DNA of 64,000 bases from Shimia sp. R9_2. GTDB lineage: Bacteria; Pseudomonadota; Alphaproteobacteria; Rhodobacterales; Rhodobacteraceae. A program made the translations under genes and the position numbers. The number at the start of each line of letters is the position of its first letter. Positions within the stretch are counted from its first letter, which is position 1. The notes beneath the pieces are model-generated. The model was not told where the DNA came from. It made no database searches and worked only from the letters and a program-made list of their open reading frames with translations. Shown in pieces: positions 38,246-47,466 of the stretch. The stretch is taken from contig NZ_JAGHRO010000004.1 in NCBI RefSeq assembly GCF_017743735.1, forward strand, positions 310,001-374,000. Direction: 5' to 3'.

Positions 38246-39687
38246 TACAGGTCCTCGTTTTTGGATTGCGGGGCGGGATGACCCAGTTTGCGGATGGCGT
38301 CAACCACCTTCGCCAGTGCCATCGACAGGCTGCCCTTGGCCATGACCACATCACCGGCATCAACCAGCCGACGCACCTCCGCCGCCAGCTCCGCACTGGT
38401 CTCCGCCCAAAGCCCGCGTTTCTCATCGGGCAGCGCGGCGTGCAGGTGCTGCATCAGCGGACCAACGCAATGCACGATGTCGATCTCAGCCATCGCCGGG
38501 TGCGCCGCAAGCTCAGCATGCATGACGACTTCCTCGCCCCCCAGTTCCTTCATGTCCCCGACAAAGGCAATCCGCCGCCCCTTGCCGATGCGGCCAATAC
38601 CGTCTTTGGGTTCTGCTGCGGCGAGAACCTCAAGCGCGGCACCAAGGCTGGTTGGATTGGCATTATAAGCCTCATCAATCAGCTCCAGAGTGCGGTCAGT
38701 TTCCACCGGATCGAGCACCAGCGTTTCGCGTGCGCCGCGCCCCACAAACGGGGTCCAGCGGCCAAGATCAGCCACCGCCAGCGCCAAATCTGCGCCCATC
38801 GCATCAACCGAGGCCAAAGCGCCAAGTGCATTCATCGCAAAATGGCGCCCTGCGCTTTGCACTTTAAAGAGCAGCGCCTCGTCGCCTTGCTTGGCGCGCG
38901 CCACGGTCACATTGCCCTGCAGCTTGATCTCGCCCAGCTGCCAATCTGTTGCGCTCTCGCCAAACTCCTGCCTGCCAAATCCGAGGGCTGCCGCATGGGC
39001 GCGCAACACATCTGCGGTGTCGATATCCGCGTTCACGATGGCAATGCCATCCGGCTCCAACCCGTCAAACACCGCCGCTTTTTCCTGTGCGATGCCCGCG
39101 ACATTCTCAAAAGCTTCCAGATGCACAGCGGCAACCGTTGTGACCAGCGCCACATGCGGCCGTGCCATTTTGGCAAGCGGCGAGATTTCGCCGGGGTGGT
39201 TCATCCCGATTTCAATCACCGCATAGTCTGTATCTTCGGGCATCCGCGCCAAGGTGAGCGGCACGCCCCAATGGTTGTTGTAGCTCGCCACGGAGGCATG
39301 GGTGCGCCCTTGCCCCGCAAGCATGGCGCGCAGCATTTCCTTGGTCGAGGTTTTGCCTACCGAGCCGGTGACCGCCACAACCCGCGCCTCTGTGCGGGCG
39401 CGTGCAGCACAGCCCAAAGCCTCAAGCCCCTCCAGCACATCGTCGACAATCAACAGCGGCGCATCTTCCGTGAGGCCGTCCGGAATGCGGCTCACCAAAG
39501 CAGCAGCCGCACCTTTTTCCAAAGCCTGCGCCACAAATTCATGGCCATCCCGCGCCGCGGTGAGGGCCACAAACAGATCGCCCTCCTCAAGGGTGCGCGT
39601 GTCAATTGACACACCGTTGCAGGTCCAGTCGCGCGTGCTGCGCCCACCGGTTGCCTCGGCAGCGGCGACAGAGCTCCAAAGCGTCAT
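38245..39687 (-). CDS. murF: UDP-N-acetylmuramoyl-tripeptide--D-alanyl-D-alanine ligase
   Basis: A 480-residue Mur ligase adding D-Ala-D-Ala, the product of Ddl. The N-terminal [22 protein letters not shown] loop [33 protein letters not shown], and [18 protein letters not shown] are characteristic. It overlaps murE by four bases (ATGA). Confidence 0.97.
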   Translation of the reverse strand: MTLWSSVAAAEATGGRSTRDWTCNGVSIDTRTLEEGDLFVALTAARDGHEFVAQALEKGAAAALVSRIPDGLTEDAPLLIVDDVLEGLEALGCAARARTEARVVAVTGSVGKTSTKEMLRAMLAGQGRTHASVASYNNHWGVPLTLARMPEDTDYAVIEIGMNHPGEISPLAKMARPHVALVTTVAAVHLEAFENVAGIAQEKAAVFDGLEPDGIAIVNADIDTADVLRAHAAALGFGRQEFGESATDWQLGEIKLQGNVTVARAKQGDEALLFKVQSAGRHFAMNALGALASVDAMGADLALAVADLGRWTPFVGRGARETLVLDPVETDRTLELIDEAYNANPTSLGAALEVLAAAEPKDGIGRIGKGRRIAFVGDMKELGGEEVVMHAELAAHPAMAEIDIVHCVGPLMQHLHAALPDEKRGLWAETSAELAAEVRRLVDAGDVVMAKGSLSMALAKVVDAIRKLGHPAPQSKNEDL

Positions 39688-41165
39688 GCCAGACCTCCAT
39701 CCAAAGCGGCCACGGCCACGCTGGCCTGCTCACAATCATCAAACGGCAGGATATCCTCGCCGATTTCCTGCCCGGTCTCATGCCCTTTGCCCGCAATCAA
39801 CAGCGCATCGCCCGGCCCCAGCGCATCCACCGCGCGCAGGATGGCCTCAGCCCGATCACCCACTTCGGTGGCCTCCGGCGCGCCCTCCATCACGGCTGCG
39901 CGGATCACCGCAGGATCTTCGCTGCGCGGATTGTCATCGGTGACAAACACCACATCGGCGTGTTCTGCGGCCGCCTGCCCCATCAGCGGGCGTTTGGTTT
40001 TGTCGCGATCCCCGCCTGCGCCGACCACAATGATGAGCCGGCCCATCACATGGGGACGCAGAGCCTTGAGCGCTGTCGCCACGCTGTCAGGCGTGTGGGA
40101 ATAGTCGACATAAACCGCCGCCCCATTGGCCCGCGTCGCCGCCAGTTGCATCCGACCGCGCACGCCTTTCAGCTCATGCAGCACCTCAAACACCCGCTCC
40201 GGCTCCGCGCCACAGGCCACAGCCAGACCAGCCGCCAAGAGCACATTCTCCGCCTGAAATCCGCCAAGCAGATTGAGCCGCGTCTGATAACTTTTGCCAC
40301 GAAAGGTGAAGCGCACATCCTGCCCGGTCGCATCCAGCCTCTGTGCTGTGAGCGCGAGATCCGCGTCGCCTTTGCCAACGGTCAGAACGCCCTGTCCCCG
40401 TCCGCCCGCGATCAGCGCCATATCCATGCCGCGCGGGTCATCCACATTGATCACCGCCGTGCCGTCTTCCGGCAATACGCGCGCAAAAAGCCCGGCCTTG
40501 GCGTTGAAATACTCATCAAAGGTCTCGTGATAGTCGAGGTGATCCTGCGTGAAGTTGGTGAACCCCGCCGCCTTCAGCTGCACCCCGTCCAGACGGCATT
40601 GCGCCAGACCGTGCGAAGAAGCCTCCATCGCAGCAAAGCCAATGCCCGCCTCCACCGCAGCCGCCAAGGTGCGGTGCAGGGTGATCGGCTCCGGCGTTGT
40701 GTGATGCAGCGGAGCGGTGAAATCGCCCTCCACACCGGTGGTGCCAAGGTTCACCGCCTCAAGCCCCATCTCCTGCCAGATCATCCGCAGGAAGGTTGCC
40801 ACAGAGGTTTTGCCATTGGTGCCGGTGACCGCCGCCATAATGCCGGGCTGTGCGCCAAAAAACAGCGCCGCCGTATAGGCCAGCGCCTGACGCGGGTCTT
40901 CCGCAATCACCACAGCGGCATCACTTGCCGCCAGCTCCTGCTCCGCAATCTTTGCGCCCGCCGCGTCGGTCAGGATCGCAGACGCGCCCATGCGCAAAGC
41001 AAATTGAATGAAAGTGCCCCCATGCACCCGCGTGCCGGGCATCGCTGCGAACAGAAAGCCCTCTTTCACGTCGCGGCTGTCCACCGCCAAGCCGGTGATC
41101 GCCGGATTTGCCCCGCCAATGGCCGTCAGGCCCAATTCAGAAAGATGTTTTGCGCCCACTGCCAT
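39684..41165 (-). CDS. murE: UDP-MurNAc-L-Ala-D-Glu--meso-diaminopimelate ligase
   Basis: A 493-residue Mur ligase that adds the third stem-peptide residue. ATP loop GTNGKTSVATFLRM, N-terminal GLAVDSRDVKEGFLFAAMPG, and the acceptor motif DNPR (VFVTDDNPRSEDP), which marks meso-diaminopimelate specificity and therefore Gram-negative type peptidoglycan. It follows ftsI after 22 bases. Confidence 0.98.
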   Translation of the reverse strand: MAVGAKHLSELGLTAIGGANPAITGLAVDSRDVKEGFLFAAMPGTRVHGGTFIQFALRMGASAILTDAAGAKIAEQELAASDAAVVIAEDPRQALAYTAALFFGAQPGIMAAVTGTNGKTSVATFLRMIWQEMGLEAVNLGTTGVEGDFTAPLHHTTPEPITLHRTLAAAVEAGIGFAAMEASSHGLAQCRLDGVQLKAAGFTNFTQDHLDYHETFDEYFNAKAGLFARVLPEDGTAVINVDDPRGMDMALIAGGRGQGVLTVGKGDADLALTAQRLDATGQDVRFTFRGKSYQTRLNLLGGFQAENVLLAAGLAVACGAEPERVFEVLHELKGVRGRMQLAATRANGAAVYVDYSHTPDSVATALKALRPHVMGRLIIVVGAGGDRDKTKRPLMGQAAAEHADVVFVTDDNPRSEDPAVIRAAVMEGAPEATEVGDRAEAILRAVDALGPGDALLIAGKGHETGQEIGEDILPFDDCEQASVAVAALDGGLA

Positions 41166-41187
41166 CCGTGCCCCGCCTTTGCTCGGC

Positions 41188-42972
41188 TTAGTTTGATGTC
41201 AGCGTTATATCAGCCAACTCCGTGGGTTCAACTTCGGGACGCAGCCCCAAAAGCGGTGCGACGCGCGCGATCATTTCAGCCGCCACAGGGACTGCGGTCC
41301 AGCCTGCTGTGCGGCGCGGCTCATCGCCTGTGGTTTCCACCGGCTCATCCAGCGACAGGATCAGCACATATTTCGGATCATGGGTCGGGAACATCGCCGC
41401 AAAGGTTGCGATCACCTTGTCCTCATAGTACCCGCGCCCGTTTTCTTTCGGCTTATCAGCCGTGCCGGTCTTGCCGCCCACCGCATAGCCGGGCACTTCG
41501 CCAAAGGAGGCGGTGCCCTCGCTCACCACTTTGCGCAACATGGTGCGCGCGGCTTCGGCACTTTCTGCGCTCATCACGCGCGGGCCGGTTTCGACATCAT
41601 CCTGTTTCAGCAGGGTTGGCGTGACTTTGGTGCCGCCATTGGCGATCGCCGCATAGCCAGCCGCCAGATGCAGCGGGCTGGCCGACATGCCGTGGCCGTA
41701 GGAAATCGTCATGGTCGACAGCTCAGACCAGTTGCGCGGAAGCAATGGCTGCGCGCCGCGCGCCTCAACCACCTCAACCGGTGTCGGCTCAAAGAAACCA
41801 AGGTTGCGCAGGAAATCCTGCTGACGCGCCGCCCCGATCAGCTGCGCAATCCGCGCGGTGCCGATGTTGGAGGATTTCACGATCACCTTGGTCAGCGTCA
41901 ACTGCGCACCGTAGTTGCGGAAATCCCGAATGCGGAATTTGCCCCAGCGCAGCGGCCCTTTGGTGTCAATCAGCGTCTCAGGCGCGGCAATCCCCAGCTC
42001 GATGGATTGCGCCGCGGTGAAAATCTTGAAGGTCGAGCCAAGCTCATAAAGCCCCTGCACCGCGCGGTTAAACAGCGGGCTGTCCGCCGCCTGCCCCTGC
42101 ACCGGAGGGCGCGGGCGGTTGTTGGGGTCAAAATCCGGCAGGCTGACCATGGAGATCACTTCACCGGTTTTCACATCCATCAGCACAGAACTTGCGCCTT
42201 TGGCATTCATCAGCTTCATGCCGCCCCAAAGCACGCGCTCAGCCGCGGCCTGCACGGTGAGGTCAATGGACAGGGTCAGCGATTTGTCGCCATTGGCCGG
42301 ATCACGCAGCGCATCGTCAAAGTACTTTTCAACGCCCGCGACACCGATCAGCTCGGCGTCATGCACGTCTTCCTTGCCAAAGCTCGCCCCGCCAAGGATA
42401 TGCGCCGCCAAACGCCCGTTTGGATAAAGCCGCATTTCGCGGCGGCCAAACAGCAGCCCCGGCTCACCGATATCATGCACAGCCTGTTGTTGCTCAGGGC
42501 TGATCTTCTTCTTGATCCAGAGGAATTTTCTCTTTCCTGTAAAATCCTTAATCAGACGTTCTTCATCCAGATCCGGAAAGATCGCGACCAACTCCTTTGC
42601 GGCGCGTTCCTTGTCGATCATGTGATGTGGCTGCGCATAAAGCGCGTGGGTCTCAAGGTTGGTCGCCAGAATGCGCCCATGCCGGTCGACAATATCGGCG
42701 CGCTCCGCCTGAATGCGGCTCCCGGCATAGCTTGTGCGCGGCTCGGTGGCTTCAGACATGCTGACCACGCCCATCCGCGCACCCACAGTGATAAACGCGC
42801 CGGTGAACAGAACCGCCATGATCAGCAGACGCCCCTCTGCACGAGCACGCCCCTTGCTGCGCATTTCCTCATGGCGCGCGCGCAGGTTGGCGCGCTCAAT
42901 ACTGTCAGGGTTCTCCCCCACATCCCGCGCCCGCAGGATCGACGCAAGCGGTCTCAGCGGTGTGCGTGTCAT
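41188..42972 (-). CDS. ftsI: Septal transpeptidase FtsI (PBP3)
   Basis: A 594-residue class B penicillin-binding protein. A cytoplasmic tail and one membrane helix (about 48-68) precede the pedestal domain and the transpeptidase domain with all three active-site motifs: STFK (313-316), SSN (367-369) and KTGT (501-504). It cross-links septal peptidoglycan together with FtsW. It overlaps ftsL by four bases. Confidence 0.98.
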   Translation of the reverse strand: MTRTPLRPLASILRARDVGENPDSIERANLRARHEEMRSKGRARAEGRLLIMAVLFTGAFITVGARMGVVSMSEATEPRTSYAGSRIQAERADIVDRHGRILATNLETHALYAQPHHMIDKERAAKELVAIFPDLDEERLIKDFTGKRKFLWIKKKISPEQQQAVHDIGEPGLLFGRREMRLYPNGRLAAHILGGASFGKEDVHDAELIGVAGVEKYFDDALRDPANGDKSLTLSIDLTVQAAAERVLWGGMKLMNAKGASSVLMDVKTGEVISMVSLPDFDPNNRPRPPVQGQAADSPLFNRAVQGLYELGSTFKIFTAAQSIELGIAAPETLIDTKGPLRWGKFRIRDFRNYGAQLTLTKVIVKSSNIGTARIAQLIGAARQQDFLRNLGFFEPTPVEVVEARGAQPLLPRNWSELSTMTISYGHGMSASPLHLAAGYAAIANGGTKVTPTLLKQDDVETGPRVMSAESAEAARTMLRKVVSEGTASFGEVPGYAVGGKTGTADKPKENGRGYYEDKVIATFAAMFPTHDPKYVLILSLDEPVETTGDEPRRTAGWTAVPVAAEMIARVAPLLGLRPEVEPTELADITLTSN

Positions 42973-43316
42973 GGTGTGACCTCCTCAGCGGAGACCTCAA
43001 CTGCATTCTCAATGTCAAACAGCACGCCGCTGGCCGGATAGGCCACCTGCTCCACGCGCCCGAACTGGTTGGGGCGCAGCGGCAAAAGCTGCAGATCGTT
43101 GTAGTTGATCTCGGCCAGATCGCGCAGACGGTCGGGGCGGTTGAGATAGGCCCACTCGGCCTTCAGCACCGACAGACGCGCCCGCGCCTCGCCAATCTCA
43201 CGCTGCAAACGTTCGGTCTCGCCGATCATCGCCTGCGTGCGATAGTTCTCCTGATAGGCCCACACGGACAGCGCAATCACCATACCAGCCGCCAAAACAA
43301 ACAACACCGTCCGCAT
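42969..43316 (-). CDS. ftsL: Cell division protein FtsL
   Basis: A 115-residue bitopic protein: one N-terminal membrane helix (residues 3-19, TVLFVLAAGMVIALSVW) followed by a coiled-coil leucine heptad region (about 30-60, TERLQREIGEARARLSVLKA) typical of FtsL, which pairs with FtsB and FtsQ. It begins directly after the rsmH stop and overlaps ftsI. Confidence 0.92.
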   Translation of the reverse strand: MRTVLFVLAAGMVIALSVWAYQENYRTQAMIGETERLQREIGEARARLSVLKAEWAYLNRPDRLRDLAEINYNDLQLLPLRPNQFGRVEQVAYPASGVLFDIENAVEVSAEEVTP

Positions 43317-44309
43317 TTACTTCCGCCCTCCAAGGGTTGGCATTCCAATCGCCTTGCCCGCAATCTCACCCGCTGGCGCATCGGTGCGCCGCGCCACCCG
43401 CAGTTTCGCAGAGCGCGCACGCGGGTTGTCTTCAAGCTCTTCCGGATCAGGTCCAACCGCCTTGCGGGTGATCAATTCAAACGCGGGCTTTTCCTGTTCT
43501 GTCTCAGGGGCATAGCGGTTGACGTTGCCGGTTTTGCCCGCGCGCGACTGCAAGAACCGCTTCACCATGCGGTCTTCCACAGAATGGAAGGTCACAACCG
43601 CCAGAAGTCCGCCGGGCTTCAGCGCCCGCTCTGCCGCCATCAGCCCACGGAACAGCTCGCCATATTCATCATTCACCGCGATCCGCAGCGCCTGAAAGCT
43701 GCGTGTCGCTGGGTGGCTCTGCCCCGGCTTCGGGCGCGGCAAGCAACCTTCGACAATCTCCGCCAGACGCAATGTGGTGGTGATCGGCGCAGCCGCCCGC
43801 TCCCGCACAATCGCCTTGGAAATCCGACGGCTCGCCCGCTCTTCCCCGTACTGGTAGATGATATCCGCCAGCTCGGCCTCACCGGCCTCATTCACAAGAT
43901 CCGCGGCAGAAGGTCCATCCTGACTCATCCGCATGTCCAGTGGACCGTCTTTCATGAAGGAAAAGCCGCGCTCTGCCAGATCCAGCTGCATAGAGCTGAC
44001 CCCAAGGTCGAGCACCACGCCATCCAGATCTTCGGCATACTCATCCATCTTGGAAAACACACCGGCCACCAGCTCGATCTGATCGCCATAGCCGCCCACC
44101 CAAGAGGCTGCCATCTCAAAGGCCAGCGGATCACGGTCCACGCCATAGACCTTGCTGGCCCCGGCTTCAATCAGCCCACGGGTATAGCCACCCGCGCCAA
44201 ATGTGCCATCAAGCCAACGCCCCGAAACAGGTGCCACCGCGCGAAGCAAAGGCGCAAGCAGAACAGGAATGTGAGGGCGTTTGGCGGCGGGATCTTCAGG
44301 GGTCGCCAT
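43317..44309 (-). CDS. rsmH: 16S rRNA (cytosine-1402-N4)-methyltransferase
   Basis: A 330-residue MraW/RsmH. The SAM loop [18 protein letters not shown] (about 37-54), [30 protein letters not shown] and the C-terminal [18 protein letters not shown] are hallmarks. It methylates 16S rRNA at the decoding site. It starts two bases after the mraZ stop. Confidence 0.98.
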   Translation of the reverse strand: MATPEDPAAKRPHIPVLLAPLLRAVAPVSGRWLDGTFGAGGYTRGLIEAGASKVYGVDRDPLAFEMAASWVGGYGDQIELVAGVFSKMDEYAEDLDGVVLDLGVSSMQLDLAERGFSFMKDGPLDMRMSQDGPSAADLVNEAGEAELADIIYQYGEERASRRISKAIVRERAAAPITTTLRLAEIVEGCLPRPKPGQSHPATRSFQALRIAVNDEYGELFRGLMAAERALKPGGLLAVVTFHSVEDRMVKRFLQSRAGKTGNVNRYAPETEQEKPAFELITRKAVGPDPEELEDNPRARSAKLRVARRTDAPAGEIAGKAIGMPTLGGRK

Positions 44310-44311
44310 CC

Positions 44312-44812
44312 TTAGAACCCCTCGTCGCCATCAAGGTAAATTGAAGGATCGGCATCCGGATCAAAATCGTCATCCGCCTCAAGCGCTTCTGCCTGGGTGG
44401 CTTCATAGGTCTCCGGATTCCAGATCTCAAAGGTGTCGCCTTTACCGGCAAACACCGCCATGTCCGCGAGACCGATCTTGTCACGCTGCTCTTTGGGCAG
44501 CACGATCCGCCCGGTGTCATCCACCGAGGCGTCAATCGACAGGGTCAGATAGAGATTGGAGAGCGCAAGGCGCTTCTTGCTGCCACGGGGCATTTTCATG
44601 ATGCGGGCCACCACATCATCCATCGCCTCTACCGTGAAACACTCCAGATAATCGCGGGTCTTGCCGCCGTATACGATCACGAGGTTGGGATTTGCGCCAC
44701 TTTTCCAGTCAGGATCGCCTGCTTCAAGCACACGGCGGAACTTGGCCGGAATCGACATCCGTCCCTTCGTATCCACCTTGTTACGGCTCTCGCCGCGAAA
44801 CATAAGCGCCAC
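44312..44812 (-). CDS. mraZ: Transcriptional regulator MraZ
   Basis: A 166-residue protein with two AbrB-like MraZ repeats, each with a D-x-x-G-R core ([19 protein letters not shown] near the N-terminus, [20 protein letters not shown] about 80-100). MraZ rings bind arrays of TGGG(A) direct repeats and control their own dcw operon. It is the first gene of the cluster. Its 5' region (755 bp to the next gene) contains a TGGGA array and a strong leader hairpin. Confidence 0.96.
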   Translation of the reverse strand: MALMFRGESRNKVDTKGRMSIPAKFRRVLEAGDPDWKSGANPNLVIVYGGKTRDYLECFTVEAMDDVVARIMKMPRGSKKRLALSNLYLTLSIDASVDDTGRIVLPKEQRDKIGLADMAVFAGKGDTFEIWNPETYEATQAEALEADDDFDPDADPSIYLDGDEGF

Positions 44813-44867
44813 TGCCTATGGCCCCTTTCAACCTCTGCCTGCTCCACCACCCGGAATGGGTCCGGCG

Positions 44868-45130
44868 GAAGCGAAACGGCGGATTGATCTGCTGCCACTG
44901 ATCAATCCGCCGCCCTCGTCCCGCTTGTGCGGGTGTCCAGTTGCGCGTGCCACCTGGGGGGATGTTCTGCTCGCCCACGCACCGGATCTCTTTTTTTCGA
45001 TGAAAGCGGGTGCCTGTATGAAACCTGACTTGGGATTTGAGGTCTTAGCGCCTCGTTTATTCCCGTCCTCATCGTGGGTTTAGGGATGCCATGGGAATTT
45101 ATGGAAGGCAACACAAATTTTGCCCCACAG
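44868..45130 (-). ncRNA. Candidate UpsM-like leader RNA of mraZ
   Basis: In Rhodobacter sphaeroides the dcw operon has an unusually long 5' leader that is partly terminated before mraZ, giving the abundant sRNA UpsM. Here the mraZ leader is likewise long, with a TATATA -10 candidate at 45135-45140 (minus strand, weak -35) and a strong stem-loop with a poor U tract 65 bases before the mraZ start. The ends given are estimates. Homology to UpsM was not tested. Confidence 0.4.
44877..44912 (-). terminator. Perfect 13-bp stem-loop in the mraZ leader (attenuator-like)
   Basis: CGGCGGATTGATC and GATCAATCCGCCG pair perfectly around a 10-base loop. On the minus strand it is followed by GTTTCGCTT, a poor U tract, fitting partial rather than complete termination before mraZ. 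Confidence 0.6.
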
Positions 45131-45244
45131 AGTCTATATACACGATTTTCGCACCTCAAAAATCGCGCTGAATTGACACCAATCGATTCGACTAGCACCA
45201 CATATCCACAGACACTTACCTTTGAACACCAAATAATGTATGAT

Positions 45245-45253
45245 TTATCCACA
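45245..45253 (+). promoter_or_regulatory. DnaA box
   Basis: TTATCCACA, an exact match to the DnaA box consensus. ATATCCACA at 45202-45210, in the same orientation, differs by one base. Both lie in the AT-rich part of the mraZ control region. Confidence 0.5.
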
Positions 45254-45263
45254 GAAATCGACT

Positions 45264-45447
45264 TCCCAAGAAATCCCAAAAAATTTTCATTTAGCGCTCA
45301 AAACGCCTCAAAATGCACCGCATCGCCCCCGCAAATCGCCGTCACGCCCACGTGATTCGCAGTGAGTTCCCATGAAAATCGCCATCGATCCCATTCATTC
45401 CCACATTTCACCGGCCACGCGTCCCATGAAGTCCCAAACGCGACCCA
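45264..45447 (-). promoter_or_regulatory. Array of MraZ-box-like TGGGA repeats
   Basis: On the minus strand TGGGA occurs at 45264-45268, 45274-45278, 45368-45372, 45389-45393, 45399-45403, 45422-45426 and 45432-45436, plus TGGGT at 45443-45447. Neighbouring boxes are mostly 10 or 11 bp apart (or two turns), all in one orientation. MraZ of Escherichia coli recognises TGGGN repeats with five-base spacers, so this is the expected architecture, though further upstream than usual. Confidence 0.65.
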
Positions 45448-45567
45448 AACCACACCCTCCACGAGAAATCGCGGGCTGCGACGACTATGCGCTTGCCCCC
45501 TCACCAATCTGCGCTACCTTCCTCACAAACGCTCTCATGCGCGTGTCGTGAACCAAGGAGTTGGCTG

Positions 45568-46056
45568 ATGGGCCTCCTCGCCCCCTCGGCCCTTGAGGCC
45601 ATGATCCAGAAAGCCCGCAAAACCGGGAAAAACCTGCAATTTGCCGCGCTGCCTTACCGCATCCGCAAGGGCAAACCACAGATCCTGATGGTCACCTCCC
45701 GCGGCACCCAGCAATGGATCATCCCCAAGGGCTGGCCCATGGATGGGATGAAACCCCACAAAGCTGCGGCACAGGAAGCCTGGGAAGAGGCCGGCATCAC
45801 CGGCGCGATCGGCAAGCACAGCATTGGCCAGTTCCGCTACCGCAAAACCCGCGGCCCGCTGCGCGGCCAGAAAATCCGCGTGATGGCGTTTGCTCTGGAG
45901 GTCGACAAACTCGCCAAACACTACCCCGAAGCAGGCCAGCGCCGCCGCAAATGGATGCGCCCGAAAAAGGCCGCCAAACACATCCGCATTCCGGAACTGG
46001 CAGAGATCGTGCGCAACTTTGACACCAAACAGCTCAAGAAACGCGCAAGGCCATAG
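45568..46056 (+). CDS. Nudix hydrolase with a degenerate Nudix box
   Basis: A 162-residue Nudix-fold protein similar to the diphosphoinositol-polyphosphate-phosphohydrolase-like group of alphaproteobacteria (WIIPKGWPMDGMKPHKAAAQ, EAWEEAGI). The Nudix box keeps its catalytic core Glu residues (Q-E-A-W-E-E) but has Met where the first Glu and Gln where the Arg should be. The start at 45568 follows a good GGAG site and removes an upstream stretch that lies in the control region. The C-terminus is basic. Substrate unknown. Confidence 0.88.
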   Translation: MGLLAPSALEAMIQKARKTGKNLQFAALPYRIRKGKPQILMVTSRGTQQWIIPKGWPMDGMKPHKAAAQEAWEEAGITGAIGKHSIGQFRYRKTRGPLRGQKIRVMAFALEVDKLAKHYPEAGQRRRKWMRPKKAAKHIRIPELAEIVRNFDTKQLKKRARP

Positions 46057-46143
46057 GCCCGAACAGCCGCGCCACGCTTGATCACCCCAAACACGCACCA
46101 TATGTTCGCGCCACCCAAGAGCTGACCAAGACACGCCACCGCG

Positions 46144-46614
46144 ATGATCAACTACACCTTAAAATGCGCCAACGACCACCGGTTTGACAGCTGGTTTCAA
46201 TCCGCAGAAGCCTTCGACAAACTTCAGGCCAGCGGCATGGTCGCCTGCGCCCTATGCGGCAACACGGATGTCACCAAGGCAATGATGGCGCCCCGCGTAC
46301 GCCCGGCGCGCAAAGCAGCCACCACGCCAGCACCACAGGAACAACCGGCAGAGGCGCCCAAGCCCAACCCCGGCGCCCTCTCTGCTCCGGCCTCCCCGGC
46401 AGAGCAGGCCCTGCGCGAGCTGCGCCAGCATGTTGAGGCCAACTCCGATTATGTCGGCAAGAATTTTGCCTCTGAGGCCCGCGCCATGCACGAAGGCAGC
46501 GCGCCGGAGCGGGCCATTTACGGCGAAGCCAAGCCCGAAGAAGCCAAGGCCCTGATCGAAGAGGGCGTGCCGGTCGCGCCCCTGCCCTTTTCCATCGGCC
46601 GCAAAACCAACTGA
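46144..46614 (+). CDS. DUF1178 family protein
   Basis: A 156-residue protein. The N-terminal DUF1178 part is a small zinc-ribbon-like domain (MINYTLKCANDHRFDSWF ... VACALCGNTDVTKAMMAP) with Cys8 and a CxxC. A Pro/Ala-rich linker (about 55-90) leads to a conserved helical end (VGKNFASEARAMHEGSAPER, YGEAKPEEAKALIEEGVPVA). The function of the family is unknown. It follows the Nudix gene after 87 bp and precedes the SDR gene by 20 bp. Confidence 0.92.
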   Translation: MINYTLKCANDHRFDSWFQSAEAFDKLQASGMVACALCGNTDVTKAMMAPRVRPARKAATTPAPQEQPAEAPKPNPGALSAPASPAEQALRELRQHVEANSDYVGKNFASEARAMHEGSAPERAIYGEAKPEEAKALIEEGVPVAPLPFSIGRKTN

Positions 46615-46634
46615 CACTCAGAGAGGACCTTCCC

Positions 46635-47279
46635 ATGCACATCGTGATCACCGGCGCCAACCGAGGCATTGGCGCAACGCTTTCTGATCACTATCGCAAG
46701 GCAGGTCACAAAGTCACCGGCACCAGCCGAGCCGGAGGGGATTTCCTGCCTCTGGATGTGCGCGACGCAAGCAGTCAGGCCACCATGGCCGCTGCACTGG
46801 ATGCCCAGCCCATCGATCTCTTGATCTGCAATGCCGGCGTCTATCTGGACAAGGGCCAAAACCTCGCAGACGGCTATCCGGCCGACATGTGGGCGGACAG
46901 CTTTGCCACCAATGTCACCGGCGTATTTTTGACCGTGCAGAACCTGCTGCCGAACCTGCAACTCTCTGAAGCGCCAAAAATCGCGATCATCTCCTCGCAG
47001 ATGGCCTCCCACACCCGCGCGCCGGGGGGCTCCTACATCTACCGCGCCTCCAAAGCCGCCGCGCTCAACCTGGGGCGCAATCTGGCAACCGATCTGGCCC
47101 ACATCGGCATTGCCGTTGGCATCTACCACCCCGGCTGGGTGCAAACCGATATGGGCGGCACACAGGCCGACATCACCTTGGAGGAAAGCGCCTCCGGCCT
47201 GATCAACCGGTTTGACGCCCTGTCTCTTGAGACCACCGGCTGCTTTGAAACCTGGGACGGCCGCGCCCACGCCTACTAA
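46635..47279 (+). CDS. Short-chain dehydrogenase/reductase (SDR)
   Basis: A 214-residue classical SDR, slightly short. The cofactor loop TGANRGIG (residues 6-13), NAG (LLICNAGVYLD), catalytic Ser in IAIISSQMAS, and YRASK (catalytic Tyr and Lys) are all present, followed by YHPGWVQTDMGG. The substrate is unknown; such short SDRs near DUF1178 are common in this group. A good AGAGAGGA site precedes it. Confidence 0.9.
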   Translation: MHIVITGANRGIGATLSDHYRKAGHKVTGTSRAGGDFLPLDVRDASSQATMAAALDAQPIDLLICNAGVYLDKGQNLADGYPADMWADSFATNVTGVFLTVQNLLPNLQLSEAPKIAIISSQMASHTRAPGGSYIYRASKAAALNLGRNLATDLAHIGIAVGIYHPGWVQTDMGGTQADITLEESASGLINRFDALSLETTGCFETWDGRAHAY

Positions 47280-47289
47280 GCACGCCAGT

Positions 47290-47358
47290 CTTCTCATTCA
47301 CAAAATATCCCGGGGTGAATGGCGCAGTCCGCTGCGCCAGAGGGGCTGGCCCCTCATG
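47290..47358. repeat. Intergenic repeat family 1, copy D
   Basis: Minus-oriented copy just after the SDR gene: TTCTCATTCACAAAATATCC, CGGGG, a GGCGCAG / CTGCGCC dyad in the middle position and GGGGCTGGCCCC. The middle dyad differs in sequence but not in layout from copies A, B and E. Confidence 0.75.
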
Positions 47359-47466
47359 CCGCCCCCGCCTCTCACGCCCACCTCAAGGGCCGATAAAGTC
47401 AATCAAGCTTGCCTCTCGCCCCCCAACCGCGTAAACCCCCTCCGACTTACGATTTAAGGACGCGCC

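Larger units (their letters stand above)
44813..45567. promoter_or_regulatory. 755-bp control region between mraZ and the Nudix gene
   Basis: No convincing gene. From mraZ outward it holds a leader stem-loop (44877-44912), a GC-rich leader to about 45060, an AT-rich part (45110-45300) with a TATATA-type -10 candidate, a perfect DnaA box, two GATTC (GANTC) sites near 45185 and 45354, and an array of TGGGA-type boxes (45264-45447). The region serves two divergent units: the dcw cluster and the Nudix gene. Confidence 0.7.

Noticed and set aside
39606-41624. 672-codon open frame opposite murE
   Set aside because: Antisense shadow running through conserved Mur ligase sequence.
45202-45300. Replication origin
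   Set aside because: Only one exact and one near DnaA box, no cluster, no repeats of DUE 13-mers, and no origin-associated genes.
44813-45567. RNase P RNA gene upstream of mraZ
   Set aside because: I looked for the GAGGAAAGTCC core and its complement and did not find it.
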